From Bacteroidaceae bacterium (GTDB taxonomy: Bacteria; Bacteroidota; Bacteroidia; Bacteroidales; Bacteroidaceae), in contig JAFRTL010000018.1 in the NCBI GenBank assembly GCA_017427065.1, positions 1 to 55,317 on the forward strand: a stretch of 55,317 nt of DNA. The letters are read 5' to 3'. Both the position numbers and the translations under genes were made by a program. This document shows, piece by piece, positions 38,379-46,718 of this stretch (position 1 is the stretch's first letter; every line of letters starts with the position of its first letter). The notes under the pieces are model-generated. The model was not told where the DNA came from. It searched no databases and was given only the letters and a program-made list of their open reading frames with translations.

Positions 38379-38869
38379 TTCTTGCTATTTTGAAGTTTAT
38401 TAGTCATTTTTCGTTTGTTGGCTCTCTCGCACCTGCTACAGATGCCATACATATACAAAGAATAGTGCGACATATTGAAACGCCCTACTCGGGTATGTTC
38501 AATGACATGCTGCAATTCCTCGTTCACAAATTCAGTCACCTTGCCACACTGCGTACAGATCAGGTGATGGTGCGTTTCACGGTTGTAACACTTCTCATAC
38601 TGTGAAGAAGTGCCAAATTGATGCTTGATAACCAGATTAGCATTCAAGAGCAAGATGATGGTGTTATAAAGCGTAGCCCTACTCACACGGAAGTTCTCTT
38701 TCTCTTCCATCAGTGTGTAGAGTGTCTCTATATCGAAATGTCCATCCAGTGAGTAAATGGTGTCAAGAATCGCATAACGTTCTGGTGTCTTGCGATGTCC
38801 ATGCTTTTTCAGATACTCCGTGAATATCTGTTTCACCTCTTCTCTCACACTTTGATTATCAATCATCAT
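38375..38869 (-). CDS. Fur/PerR family transcriptional regulator
   Basis: This 164-residue metal-responsive repressor has the winged-helix DNA-binding domain in residues about 10-90 (TPERYAILDTIY, then SRATLYNTIILLLN) and a dimerisation domain with HHHLICTQCGKV and a second CSRC pair that would hold structural zinc. Which metal or peroxide it senses cannot be told. It overlaps purA by 4 nt. A -7 box (TATCTTTG) lies upstream on the minus strand at 38900-38893, without an ideal -33. Confidence 0.9.
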   Translation of the reverse strand: MMIDNQSVREEVKQIFTEYLKKHGHRKTPERYAILDTIYSLDGHFDIETLYTLMEEKENFRVSRATLYNTIILLLNANLVIKHQFGTSSQYEKCYNRETHHHLICTQCGKVTEFVNEELQHVIEHTRVGRFNMSHYSLYMYGICSRCERANKRKMTNKLQNSKK

Positions 38870-38892
38870 TCCTTCGTTAAGTTACTACCTTA

Positions 38893-38900
38893 CAAAGATA
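38893..38900 (-). promoter_or_regulatory. -7 box of the fur-purA operon
   Basis: TATCTTTG on the minus strand, 24 nt upstream of the regulator ATG. The -33 spacing is not ideal. Confidence 0.5.
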
Positions 38901-38937
38901 ATAGTTTTTTGCCAAACGTCTTACAACTTTCGGTAAA

Positions 38938-39603
38938 TTATTCTGACACCAAGTTTCTTATCCATGCATAGAGGGCTTGTCCCTGTTCTGTGGTACTGTC
39001 TTTCAAATCCTCAGTCTTTCGGCAGAGTCTGAAGGCATGCTCCTCCTCATAGGTAGCATATTTTGTCAATGCCCTGAGCACTGCTGTACGCACATTATAA
39101 GAACCCGAAAGGAAAGCAGTCACTGCCTGATCCAGGAACTCATTCTCCGTACGTTCATCCATGTCACCTTTCTTAGAAAGCAGTCGAGCTATCAGTAAGT
39201 AGCCACAAACCTGTCTAAACTCTGTCTCTGAAGAAATCCATTGGAAAGAGAGTTGTGGGGCATACTCCAGATGCTGGAAAAGATTCATCACCGTCAGCTC
39301 TGCAATCTCCATGGTGCGAATGTCATCCACCCAGATATCGGCAATCTCAGGATAGAAGCTTTCTACAGGTTGGAGCATAGCTGCCAGAATCTTGGACTCA
39401 CGGATATCTTCCTTCCAGAGTTCGCCAGCCAACTGGTGATTCTTTTCATACCCAGCAGCCAGTTGTTTCAATCTGGGCAATTCAACGCCGAAGTTCACCT
39501 TATAGTTCAATCCCTTCTCACGCATACTGGCACTGGCAGCTCCGTTCATCAGTGAACGCAGTTGCTGTTTAATCTCCCGTATCTGCTCTCTGATATTTTC
39601 CAT
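38938..39603 (-). CDS. AlkD-like DNA alkylation repair protein (HEAT-type)
   Basis: This 221-residue all-helical protein resembles the AlkD/DNA alkylation repair family: LRSLMNGAASASMREKG near residues 15-32 followed by NFGVELPRLKQLA and a series of HEAT-like helical pairs (LWKEDIRESKILAAMLQ, then ADIWVDDIRTMEIAELTVMNL). AlkD enzymes excise alkylated purines. I cannot confirm the catalytic Asp/Trp set by eye, so it might be a non-catalytic relative. It follows the M49 peptidase gene by 16 nt. Confidence 0.65.
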   Translation of the reverse strand: MENIREQIREIKQQLRSLMNGAASASMREKGLNYKVNFGVELPRLKQLAAGYEKNHQLAGELWKEDIRESKILAAMLQPVESFYPEIADIWVDDIRTMEIAELTVMNLFQHLEYAPQLSFQWISSETEFRQVCGYLLIARLLSKKGDMDERTENEFLDQAVTAFLSGSYNVRTAVLRALTKYATYEEEHAFRLCRKTEDLKDSTTEQGQALYAWIRNLVSE

Positions 39604-39619
39604 AGAACGGGGGTCTTCT

Positions 39620-41659
39620 TTATTTCAATACAGAATAGTCACGGCTGTAGCGCAACATCTGTTCAGGATAAGTCTCCCCATAGCTCACCACCACATCAAT
39701 GATGTTACCATCAGCATCTTTCACAGTGTCATACTTAGGATTCAAGAATCCCTTGTATGGAGCCAGGTTCAACTTGGCATAACGCTCCAGAACTTCCTGA
39801 TGCAGCACAGGATCCACCTTCACGCCATAGTTCTCTACCAACTGACGGGCAGCCTCAAAGTCACCTTCACTCTTGATACGCTGCACTTCTGCCAGCAACT
39901 CTCCAAAGAGGTCGCGCAACTTCTCATAATCATTGATCTGAACGTAGGTTTTACCATCACGCTTCACCAGTTCCACCACCTTGTCCTTTTGTCCATGCTC
40001 GAATGCCCAGTGAGCAATGAAAGAACGGTTGCGCATGTGTGCCTCCTCAATGTTCTTTCCAGGTTCAATACGTACCAATTGCGTCATCAGGCCATTCATC
40101 ATATAGGTATAGTACTGTGCCTTGTAAGCATCCAAATTAGGAGTCAGTCCAAGATCCACCAGCTTCTGATTAGCTACATAGTAAAGACCAAAGAGGTCGG
40201 CCCTACCCTCTTCTATGGTAGAACCGTAGGCCTTCAAAGCATCAGGATCCACGCCAGGAAGCAATTTTCCAGAAGCATGTCCCAGACATTCATGAAGGTC
40301 GGTATGCAATTCATCTGTTGTATCAGCATACTTATTGATCAAATCCAACTCAGTCTCACCGAGCACAAACTCTTCATTGAAGCCATTGCCATGCGCTGCC
40401 TTGTTGTAAGCATCCGTCACATTGCCAATGGTCACACTCTTGGAACCATGCTGTGCACGCACCCAGTTGCTGTTAGGCAGATTGATGCCAATAGCGGTGG
40501 CTGGATAGAGGTCACCTGCCAAGATGGCAGCCGTGATCACTTTAGCCGTTACACCCTTCACATTCTCTTTCTTGAAGCGGGCATCCACAGGCGAGTTGTC
40601 CTCAAACCATTGCGCATTACTACTGATGGTCTCTGTGCGCTTAGTGGCCTGCATGTCCTTGAAGTTCACCAATGCTTCCCAACTGCCCTTCATACCCAGA
40701 GGGTCGGTATAGGTCTCTGTAAAGCCATTCACAAAGTCCACCTGTGAATTCAGGTCCTTTACCCAGGCGATGGTATAGTCATCGAAGGTCTTCAAGTCGC
40801 CAGTCTGATAAAATTCGATCAATTTCTTGATCACTTCCAGCTGTTCAGGCGTTTCTGCCACTTCCTCAGCTTTCTCCAGCCAATAGATGATCTTCTCGAT
40901 GGCAGCGCTGTAGAGTCCCCCCACCTTATACACCTCTTCACCGATCTTTCCATCGCGCTTCACTAGTTTGCTGTTCAAGCCATAAGAGATAGGTGCCTCA
41001 TCTTTCGGGTCTTTCATCTTGTTATAGAAATCCTCTGCCTCCTGCTGTGTCACTCCCTCATAGAAATTGGCTGCCGAAGTCAGAATCAGATCCTCCCCAT
41101 CAGCCTGGTTGGTACGCATCTTCATGATAGAAGGGTCGAACATCACCGGACAGATCTCATCCAGCAGCTGCTCCACTGTCTGTCCTTGCTTCAAAGGAAG
41201 TTTTGCTGCATCCACGCTTTTCACAGCCTCACGGAAGAAGTTCTCAGCAAAGCCAGGCACAAACTTCTCACTGCCATAGTGATGGTGTATGCCGCTGGAG
41301 AACCATACCCGCTTCAGGTAAAGCTCCATAGCCTTGAAGTCGGCACTCTCACGGTCACCCTTCCAATCTGTATAGACAGCCTCCAGTGTGCGACTGATGG
41401 CCAGATTGTACTTTCCATTCTGGTCAAAGTAGATGTCACGTCCCCAGAGGGCAGCCTCAGTGAGGTAATACACCAGTTTCTTCTGACTGAGCGTCAGTTT
41501 CTCAAAATCCGTCACCTTGTAACGGAGTATCTGTAAGTCAGCAAATTGTTCCACGTTATAAAAGTTATAATCCACAGAAACGTTTGTATTCTCTTGTTTT
41601 GTGCCACATGCAGCCAACATTGTCAGCACTGCCAAGGCACACATCAATTTCTTTTTCAT
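39620..41659 (-). CDS. Dipeptidyl peptidase III (M49), lipoprotein
   Basis: This 679-residue zinc exopeptidase releases dipeptides from the N-termini of short peptides. The lipoprotein signal ends LAAC with C18. The zinc motif is H456-E-C-L-G-H461, the HECLGH form known from Bacteroides thetaiotaomicron DPP III, with the second motif EEGRAD at 483-488. Length matches the bacterial branch. It shares a divergent promoter region with the SGNH hydrolase and probably feeds the AlkD-like gene 16 nt downstream. Confidence 0.95.
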   Translation of the reverse strand: MKKKLMCALAVLTMLAACGTKQENTNVSVDYNFYNVEQFADLQILRYKVTDFEKLTLSQKKLVYYLTEAALWGRDIYFDQNGKYNLAISRTLEAVYTDWKGDRESADFKAMELYLKRVWFSSGIHHHYGSEKFVPGFAENFFREAVKSVDAAKLPLKQGQTVEQLLDEICPVMFDPSIMKMRTNQADGEDLILTSAANFYEGVTQQEAEDFYNKMKDPKDEAPISYGLNSKLVKRDGKIGEEVYKVGGLYSAAIEKIIYWLEKAEEVAETPEQLEVIKKLIEFYQTGDLKTFDDYTIAWVKDLNSQVDFVNGFTETYTDPLGMKGSWEALVNFKDMQATKRTETISSNAQWFEDNSPVDARFKKENVKGVTAKVITAAILAGDLYPATAIGINLPNSNWVRAQHGSKSVTIGNVTDAYNKAAHGNGFNEEFVLGETELDLINKYADTTDELHTDLHECLGHASGKLLPGVDPDALKAYGSTIEEGRADLFGLYYVANQKLVDLGLTPNLDAYKAQYYTYMMNGLMTQLVRIEPGKNIEEAHMRNRSFIAHWAFEHGQKDKVVELVKRDGKTYVQINDYEKLRDLFGELLAEVQRIKSEGDFEAARQLVENYGVKVDPVLHQEVLERYAKLNLAPYKGFLNPKYDTVKDADGNIIDVVVSYGETYPEQMLRYSRDYSVLK

Positions 41660-41706
41660 ACCATTTATATTTTATTCGAGGTAGTAAAGCTACAATTAAG
41701 CGAGCG

Positions 41707-41714
41707 CAAAGATA
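41707..41714 (-). promoter_or_regulatory. -7 box of the DPP III gene
   Basis: TATCTTTG on the minus strand, 47 nt upstream of the ATG, back to back with the SGNH hydrolase -7 box 23 nt away. Confidence 0.6.
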
Positions 41715-41737
41715 ATAAAAAAACAGGAAAACTTTAG

Positions 41738-41745
41738 TATCTTTG
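41738..41745 (+). promoter_or_regulatory. -7 box of the SGNH hydrolase gene
   Basis: TATCTTTG on the plus strand, 16 nt upstream of the ATG at 41762. No good -33 box is seen. Confidence 0.6.
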
Positions 41746-41761
41746 TCGTTGAAAAACACCA

Positions 41762-42592
41762 ATGACTATGAAATCAAGATTCTTTTTCTGCAGCCTGCTG
41801 CTATGTCTGGCAGGGGTACTCTATGCGCAAGCTCCCATGCAGCACCCATGGAAGGGGGCGCGTGTAGGATTCTTGGGTGATTCCATCTGGGATCCCAATG
41901 CCTATACCGATGTAAGGAAATCATGGAGTTTCCTCAGTGAATGGCTGGGCATCACGCCCTATGTCTATGCCGTAAGTGGCAATGAGTGGACACACATCAG
42001 GCGACAGGCAGAGCAACTGAAAACTGAGCACGGAGATGAGGTAGATGCCATCATCGTCTTCATAGGTACAAACGACTTTCTGGCTGGAGTGCCCATCGGT
42101 GAGTGGTGGACAGAGAAACGTGAGGAGGTCATGCAGGCAGTGGGCCATCCCAAGGCTCCTGTGAATCGGGTGAAGCGAACTATGGTGATGAGTGATGATA
42201 CCTACAAGGGGCGCATCAATCAGGCTATCAGCCTACTGAAAAGTCTCTTCCCCACCAAGCAGATCGTGCTGCTCACCCCTCTGCATCGAGGACTGGCCAA
42301 CTTTGGAGACCGCAATCTGCAACCCGATGAGAGCTATCAAAACAGTGCTGGGGAATATGTGAATGCCTACATTAAAGCTTCTCAAGAGGCTGCCGATGTC
42401 TGGGGAATTCCAGTCATCAACCTCAGTGCCCTTTCAGGTCTCAATCCTATGGTCGAAGAGCAAGTGCCTTACTTCATCAATGCAGAGACTGATCGTCTAC
42501 ATCCCAATACCTCTGGACATGAACGCATGGCTGCCACACTGTATTATCAGCTGATGTCCCTACCCGTTCATTTCAATGTCAGTAATCCGTAA
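41762..42592 (+). CDS. Secreted SGNH/GDSL hydrolase
   Basis: This 276-residue esterase or lipase has a signal peptide (residues about 1-22, ending LYAQA). Block I is GDSI with S41, block III GTND (102-105) and block V D244-x-x-H247 in DRLHPNTSGH. Family members deacetylate glycans or cleave esters; the substrate is not clear. It is monocistronic and convergent with the unknown four-gene operon that ends 31 nt further on. Confidence 0.9.
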   Translation: MTMKSRFFFCSLLLCLAGVLYAQAPMQHPWKGARVGFLGDSIWDPNAYTDVRKSWSFLSEWLGITPYVYAVSGNEWTHIRRQAEQLKTEHGDEVDAIIVFIGTNDFLAGVPIGEWWTEKREEVMQAVGHPKAPVNRVKRTMVMSDDTYKGRINQAISLLKSLFPTKQIVLLTPLHRGLANFGDRNLQPDESYQNSAGEYVNAYIKASQEAADVWGIPVINLSALSGLNPMVEEQVPYFINAETDRLHPNTSGHERMAATLYYQLMSLPVHFNVSNP

Positions 42593-42623
42593 AATGTAAT
42601 AGCGATGATATTGTAAGCTTATA

Positions 42624-43664
42624 TCATTCTTTCTCCAATATAAGGCAGCACAAGCCATCTATAATGTTTTCAGTGATGACATTGTAGATTTTGGCTTTTT
42701 CTGAATCCAATGCTTGGGCGATTTCAGCCCTTGACGCTATCCATTTATTATAAAGATCCTCTACTTTGGGAATTAAATCCGATGCTTTCTGATGTAATGT
42801 TTCATACTCCTCATATTCCTCTGCTATATCTTTACTATAAGCTTCATTTAAAGCATCCGAATATGTCTTTATCAATGATTGAGCATTCTGATTCTGCTCA
42901 GGAAAGTTAGAGCTACCATTAAATAAAGCAAGTTGCTGTAGCATATCTTTTTCCAGTCGAACGTCATCAAAACCTCTTGCAAAAGAATTAACCAATAATC
43001 CCCCTATCGTTCCACCAAAGGACTCTAAAGATATTATGTCCGCCCCTACTCTGTATAAAGAATCCGAGAACTCTTTCCATCTTTCCATCTCGTTGCGAAT
43101 TAGAGTTTTTCTCTGGCTATTCTCATCTGCAGATAATAGTTCATTGTATTTCCTAACAACCTTATACTGCATTATCCCACGTTCCACATCTGAAGCTATC
43201 ATCATATCCATAGTAGATCCATTGCTCATCGGTTCATAGAATGTTGAAACCCTATTAATTACAGAGTCTCTTTTTATCTCATTTGAGATGTCTTTTTTCT
43301 CAAAGTTTGCTTCATAATACTTTACCAGCAACTCATCGCATCTATCTCCCCATGCCAACAAATCATCAAAGCTATGGTGTAGATTCTCTCCACCATACAC
43401 AAAACTCCATAACTCATTAGCAACTCTCACCAAATCTTGGTTGTCCTTCAAGAGAGCTTCATCTGTCCAAGACATCAATGTATTAGACTCATAAGACTCC
43501 GGAACACTTGCCTGCTCATTAGATCCTTGCTTTTGGTTAGCACATGATGTAACAAAGCTATACGAAATGATAGCTGCAAATAATACTATTATAAAATAAA
43601 ATATCCTTTTCTTTCTCATGGCATTGTTAATCATCTCAATTATCGAAAACGGAACTTGAGTCAT
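42624..43664 (-). CDS. Hypothetical lipoprotein, last gene of the unknown four-gene operon
   Basis: I do not recognise this 346-residue protein. A hydrophobic stretch ending FVTSC (Cys at residue 41) is a lipoprotein signal. Translation may begin at the ATG at 43619 (MRKKRIF), which gives a normal-length signal; the ATG at 43664 overlaps the stop of the preceding gene as ATGA. The mature part is helical and acidic, with probable coiled coils near residues 100-190 and 255-325, and a C-terminal CC pair. An envelope-anchored role is inferred. AT-rich with frequent ATA and AGA codons. Confidence 0.75.
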   Translation of the reverse strand: MTQVPFSIIEMINNAMRKKRIFYFIIVLFAAIISYSFVTSCANQKQGSNEQASVPESYESNTLMSWTDEALLKDNQDLVRVANELWSFVYGGENLHHSFDDLLAWGDRCDELLVKYYEANFEKKDISNEIKRDSVINRVSTFYEPMSNGSTMDMMIASDVERGIMQYKVVRKYNELLSADENSQRKTLIRNEMERWKEFSDSLYRVGADIISLESFGGTIGGLLVNSFARGFDDVRLEKDMLQQLALFNGSSNFPEQNQNAQSLIKTYSDALNEAYSKDIAEEYEEYETLHQKASDLIPKVEDLYNKWIASRAEIAQALDSEKAKIYNVITENIIDGLCCLILEKE

Positions 43665-44452
43665 TTGTATTCCATAACATGAGATCTTTGAATAGTTATC
43701 CCATTGAGTTTGGGAAACTCTTTCTTTAGAAAATCAATAATTTTATCAGCCATTTTCGGGTTCACAAAGGGTGAGATGGTTATATTTTTTATAATTATAT
43801 ATGGATCTATCTTTAGGTGTACACAATCATTTGTACTCAATACTGCGAGCCTATACTCTTGCTCATCACGATAATAGATAGGCTTTTCAAATATGTAATG
43901 TTGTGGATTATTATCTGCAAACCTTTCTTTTTCTAAATAACTAACTTTTGAAAATAAAATATCATACTTAAGGTCTGCATTATTCTTTGTAATATTATCA
44001 AGTAAAACACCCATAATAGTCTCAATTCTACACATAATTCCATTTGAATAAGACTTCCACATCAAATAGTTTTCATTTGATGATGAACTATTCTCATAAT
44101 CATATTCATCTGATGTCCAACATGAAACACATGTATGGTAAGAAGCCCACCATCTTCTATAACTCTCTGAAGAGAACCTTTTGTTACTCTCTTCATCATC
44201 TAGTATAGGAGAAAGTGGGAAAAATTTTTTCATGTCTTCCTTTCTCCCTTGTTCTCTCAAATCAGAAAAACGCTGCCTATTTGATACATAGAGTGAGCCT
44301 GAGTCCAACATTTCTATAAGATATTCCCAATTTATATATCTATATAATGTCATGGACATATCTTTATCTACAATGCTTTCATTTACATATATTATTCCTT
44401 TTTTTCTATAGTCGGAGAAATCACTAATTGATATTGTGTATTTATTTTCCAT
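43661..44452 (-). CDS. DUF2971-like protein
   Basis: This 263-residue protein resembles DUF2971. The family pattern is visible as YRYINWEYLIEMLDSGSLYVSNRQRFSDL near residues 37-65, a CWTSDE segment, NYLMWKSYSNGIMCRIE (around 130-146) and YRDEQEYRLAVLS (around 195). DUF2971 proteins have no established activity; they are often found in accessory and mobile regions, including near defence genes. No signal peptide is seen, so it is cytoplasmic. It begins 13 nt after the preceding gene and overlaps the next by 4 nt. Confidence 0.75.
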   Translation of the reverse strand: MENKYTISISDFSDYRKKGIIYVNESIVDKDMSMTLYRYINWEYLIEMLDSGSLYVSNRQRFSDLREQGRKEDMKKFFPLSPILDDEESNKRFSSESYRRWWASYHTCVSCWTSDEYDYENSSSSNENYLMWKSYSNGIMCRIETIMGVLLDNITKNNADLKYDILFSKVSYLEKERFADNNPQHYIFEKPIYYRDEQEYRLAVLSTNDCVHLKIDPYIIIKNITISPFVNPKMADKIIDFLKKEFPKLNGITIQRSHVMEYK

Positions 44453-44465
44453 AACTTGGAAATTG

Positions 44466-45080
44466 TTATTTCATTAAAACAGAATCAATAAATGAAAACA
44501 ACTTATTCATTGACTGATTATATGTCGATCGTAAAGCTTTCCGTGCAGTTGAATAACCTCCTAAATTAGGCCTTTCTTCCAAGCTTATGATTTCTTGTTC
44601 TTCAACAATAGAATTATTATCTCTAAAGTCATATACTTTTACATAAAAAGAAGTAATACTATTCCATTTACCTTCTCCTATGAAAGATGTCATAAACTTA
44701 CCCCCAACATTCCCTATAGCAACACCTATATCTCTACCAAAACCTGCATGATAACCCGATATTCCGATTTTGATCGTTACGTGCTTGTTTTTAACTTCTT
44801 TATAGTATTCATTTTTATCCAAATGGTTAAAGACCGCACCTTCATAAGCTTCTTTTATATTATTGTTAATAACTTCTATCAGTTCTTCAGACGTAAATTT
44901 ATTATTAGATTTCTTTGGGATACTTCTTCCATCAAAAATTATAATATCAACAGTGTCAGAAGATGTAAATAAAGACCTTTGTACAGGAACTTCTGGTTGT
45001 GGATCCCAAACGTATACTTTCTGGGCAAAGGCCTCCCCACAAAACATCAAAATACCTATAAGAGTTATTATCCTATTCAT
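44466..45080 (-). CDS. Hypothetical exported protein, second gene of the unknown operon
   Basis: This 204-residue protein starts with a signal peptide (MNRIITLIGILMFCGEAFAQ). The mature region has a strand-rich part with SDTVDIIIFDGRSIP, then TSEELIEVINNNIKEAYEG, a glycine-containing GYHAGFGRDIGVAIG region and a C-terminal helix with TYNQSMNKLFSFID. I do not recognise a family. The alternation suggests a small alpha/beta periplasmic protein. It starts 4 nt after the coiled-coil membrane protein gene. Confidence 0.7.
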   Translation of the reverse strand: MNRIITLIGILMFCGEAFAQKVYVWDPQPEVPVQRSLFTSSDTVDIIIFDGRSIPKKSNNKFTSEELIEVINNNIKEAYEGAVFNHLDKNEYYKEVKNKHVTIKIGISGYHAGFGRDIGVAIGNVGGKFMTSFIGEGKWNSITSFYVKVYDFRDNNSIVEEQEIISLEERPNLGGYSTARKALRSTYNQSMNKLFSFIDSVLMK

Positions 45081-45084
45081 AATA

Positions 45085-45486
45085 TTATTTAAATAAAGAT
45101 CCTATTCCTGTTACCACTAATGCTATTATAAAAATTACTAAACAAGTGATGCATGTTGTAATAAAAACATGAACTATCAAACCCAAAGTAGTACCTCGAT
45201 ATAATCTTCCAGAAACATGTTCAACTGGGTTATTTTCATTAAATGTCTCAATCTTTCGTGCTATTGGACCCTTTTTTAGACGTTTATTCAATTTTGATAA
45301 CCTGACTTCATCACTAATAATATTATTCTTCAAATTATTAATTTGCATAAAATAATTTGGATGAAAGCAATTACTGCTGCCAAGAACTTTTTCCGTTTCC
45401 TTTAAAAGTTCCTTTTTATAATCCAGTTCTTTAGTTAAAGATCGTATCTCTAATTTTATAGCTTCTGTTTCTTCTTGGTATGTCAT
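45085..45486 (-). CDS. Small coiled-coil membrane protein, first gene of the unknown operon
   Basis: This 133-residue protein has a strongly charged coiled coil at residues 1-75 (EETEAIKLEIRSLTKELDYKKE at the start) and one C-terminal membrane helix at about 101-127, after a short linker with GRLYRGTT. It should be tail-anchored in the inner membrane with the coiled coil inside the cell. No family is recognised. The other three genes of the operon follow at 4 nt, 13 nt and a 4-nt overlap. Confidence 0.7.
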   Translation of the reverse strand: MTYQEETEAIKLEIRSLTKELDYKKELLKETEKVLGSSNCFHPNYFMQINNLKNNIISDEVRLSKLNKRLKKGPIARKIETFNENNPVEHVSGRLYRGTTLGLIVHVFITTCITCLVIFIIALVVTGIGSLFK

Positions 45487-45808
45487 ATTTCTAAATTTAA
45501 TAACAAAAACACATATCTAAAAAAGTGAGAGAACTTAATTCCTTACTTATCTCACATTCATGACTTCGCATTCCCATGTAGATAGAATGGGCAATGCAGA
45601 AGCCTACGCCGTATGACTATAGCATACCTACCGAATTGGCATGTATATATCACACACATAGACATCTACTGATGCCTTGTCTCTTGCTACAATTACAAAA
45701 AATGCTAAGTTTTGAATCGCTAAGACAAAGCGTTTAGTAAACGCATTTCTTATTTATATCAATCCATGTATGCTTAACTCAAAAATTATATAAGCATGTG
45801 GAACACTG

Positions 45809-45839
45809 CAAAGATAAAAGTTTGTCTTTAATATTCAAA
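45809..45839 (-). promoter_or_regulatory. Promoter of the unknown four-gene operon
   Basis: On the minus strand TTTG (45839-45836), 19 nt, then TATCTTTG (45816-45809): a perfect consensus. Transcription would start near 45802, leaving a leader of about 315 nt before the first ATG at 45486. Confidence 0.75.
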
Positions 45840-45960
45840 TAATAAGGAAGGGAAAAGATGTATGAAGAAAAAACTAACGAATAAATGAAGCCACAAAAAA
45901 CGCTCTCTACTATAAGAGCAACTTCCAATAGATTGGAAAACACTCCATACCTCGCTTTTT

Positions 45961-46248
45961 CTTTCACCTTTCACAAAGGACTTGTTACAACATGAATATC
46001 ATAAATAATTACCGTGAAAGGTTAGGACTGACCTTTCACAACCTTTCACAACCCTTCACGCCTACCTTTATTGAATAATGTGAAAGGTAAAAAAACACTA
46101 CAACGAGCATACTTAACTAATAATCAAGAGATTACCACAAACACTGAATAAAAATGTGTGAAAGGTAGTGAAAGGTGCGACTTCACCTTTCACGCTCATA
46201 ACAAGCTATAATACTGCAAGTTAAGTCCACTCCGTGAAAGGTGAAAGG
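45961..46248. repeat. Cluster of octamer GTGAAAGG/CCTTTCAC in both orientations
   Basis: At least nine exact octamers occur, at 45967, 46014, 46032, 46042, 46080, 46158, 46168, 46186 and 46234, with a tenth overlapping at 46241 and a one-mismatch copy at 46052. Two 26-bp palindromes share identical 9-8-9 geometry: 46014-46039 and 46168-46193. Some neighbouring direct copies are exactly 10 bp apart. Confidence 0.85.
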
Positions 46249-46370
46249 AGAAACACAGATTGGCGCTTAAATAAGCACAGAAAAGCTGAAGCCAATAGAG
46301 ACAAGAACATTATAAAGAGCCATACATAAACAGAAGGAAGGCTGAGATAAAAGTTATGGAGTGCTCCTAT

Positions 46371-46464
46371 AAAAGTTAATCAGCGGCTCTGATTATGTAA
46401 TCAGCAGTGCTGATTATATAAACACCAGTGGTAACTATATAATCACCAGTGCTGATTAACTTTT
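46371..46464. repeat. Four-unit 21-bp palindromic repeat array, copy B, with flanking inverted repeats
   Basis: Units start at 46378, 46399, 46420 and 46441, each exactly 21 bp, with cores AATCAGCGGCTCTG, AATCAGCAGTGCTG, AAACACCAGTGGTA and AATCACCAGTGCTG. The outer ends are a perfect 14-bp inverted repeat (AAAAGTTAATCAGC at 46371-46384 and its complement at 46451-46464). Unit 3 closely matches unit 3 of copy A, so the two arrays are related as whole elements. Confidence 0.85.
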
Positions 46465-46611
46465 GTCCCACTACTCTTAAGGTTTTGCATCGATTAGCAG
46501 GGAGTTTTGAATCATGTTGAACTGTTTTATGATTCATCTATTGAATGTAATCCCCTTTCCTTCTTTCAAAGAAACCCAAAGCCAAAACAGATATGTCTTT
46601 TTTTGACGACA

Positions 46612-46638
46612 TGACAAATCATTGTCGCAGATTTGTCA
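46612..46638. promoter_or_regulatory. Inverted repeat TGACAAATC-N9-GATTTGTCA upstream of recQ
   Basis: A perfect 9-bp inverted repeat with a 9-nt spacer ends 29 nt before the recQ -33 box. The 18-bp centre-to-centre distance, near two helical turns, suits a dimeric or tetrameric regulator. None can be named. Confidence 0.45.
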
Positions 46639-46667
46639 AGTATGGAAAGGAAAGATTTAACCTATAA

Positions 46668-46699
46668 TTTGTATTTCATCTGTTCTTACACTATCTTCG
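46668..46699 (+). promoter_or_regulatory. recQ promoter
   Basis: TTTG (46668-46671), 20 nt, then TATCTTCG (46692-46699), 19 nt before the ATG. Same boxes and spacing as the DUF3810 promoter at 24571-24602. Confidence 0.7.
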
Positions 46700-46718
46700 C
46701 AGTGGAAATAAAGAAGAG

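Larger units (their letters stand above)
45487..46718. other. 1.23-kb non-coding region with operon promoter, octamer cluster and 21-bp array
   Basis: No gene is supported. From left to right: a long leader of the four-gene operon with hairpins (45487-45800), its promoter (45809-45839), an octamer-rich block (45961-46248), the second 21-bp array (46378-46461), a 9-bp inverted repeat (46612-46638) and the recQ promoter. A 62-codon frame at 45779-45967 is rejected because its 3' half is the promoter. Confidence 0.75.

Noticed and set aside
45779-45967. 62-codon minus-strand frame with hydrophobic residues
   Set aside because: Its 3' half is the consensus promoter of the four-gene operon, and transcription would start inside it. 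It also begins within the octamer cluster.
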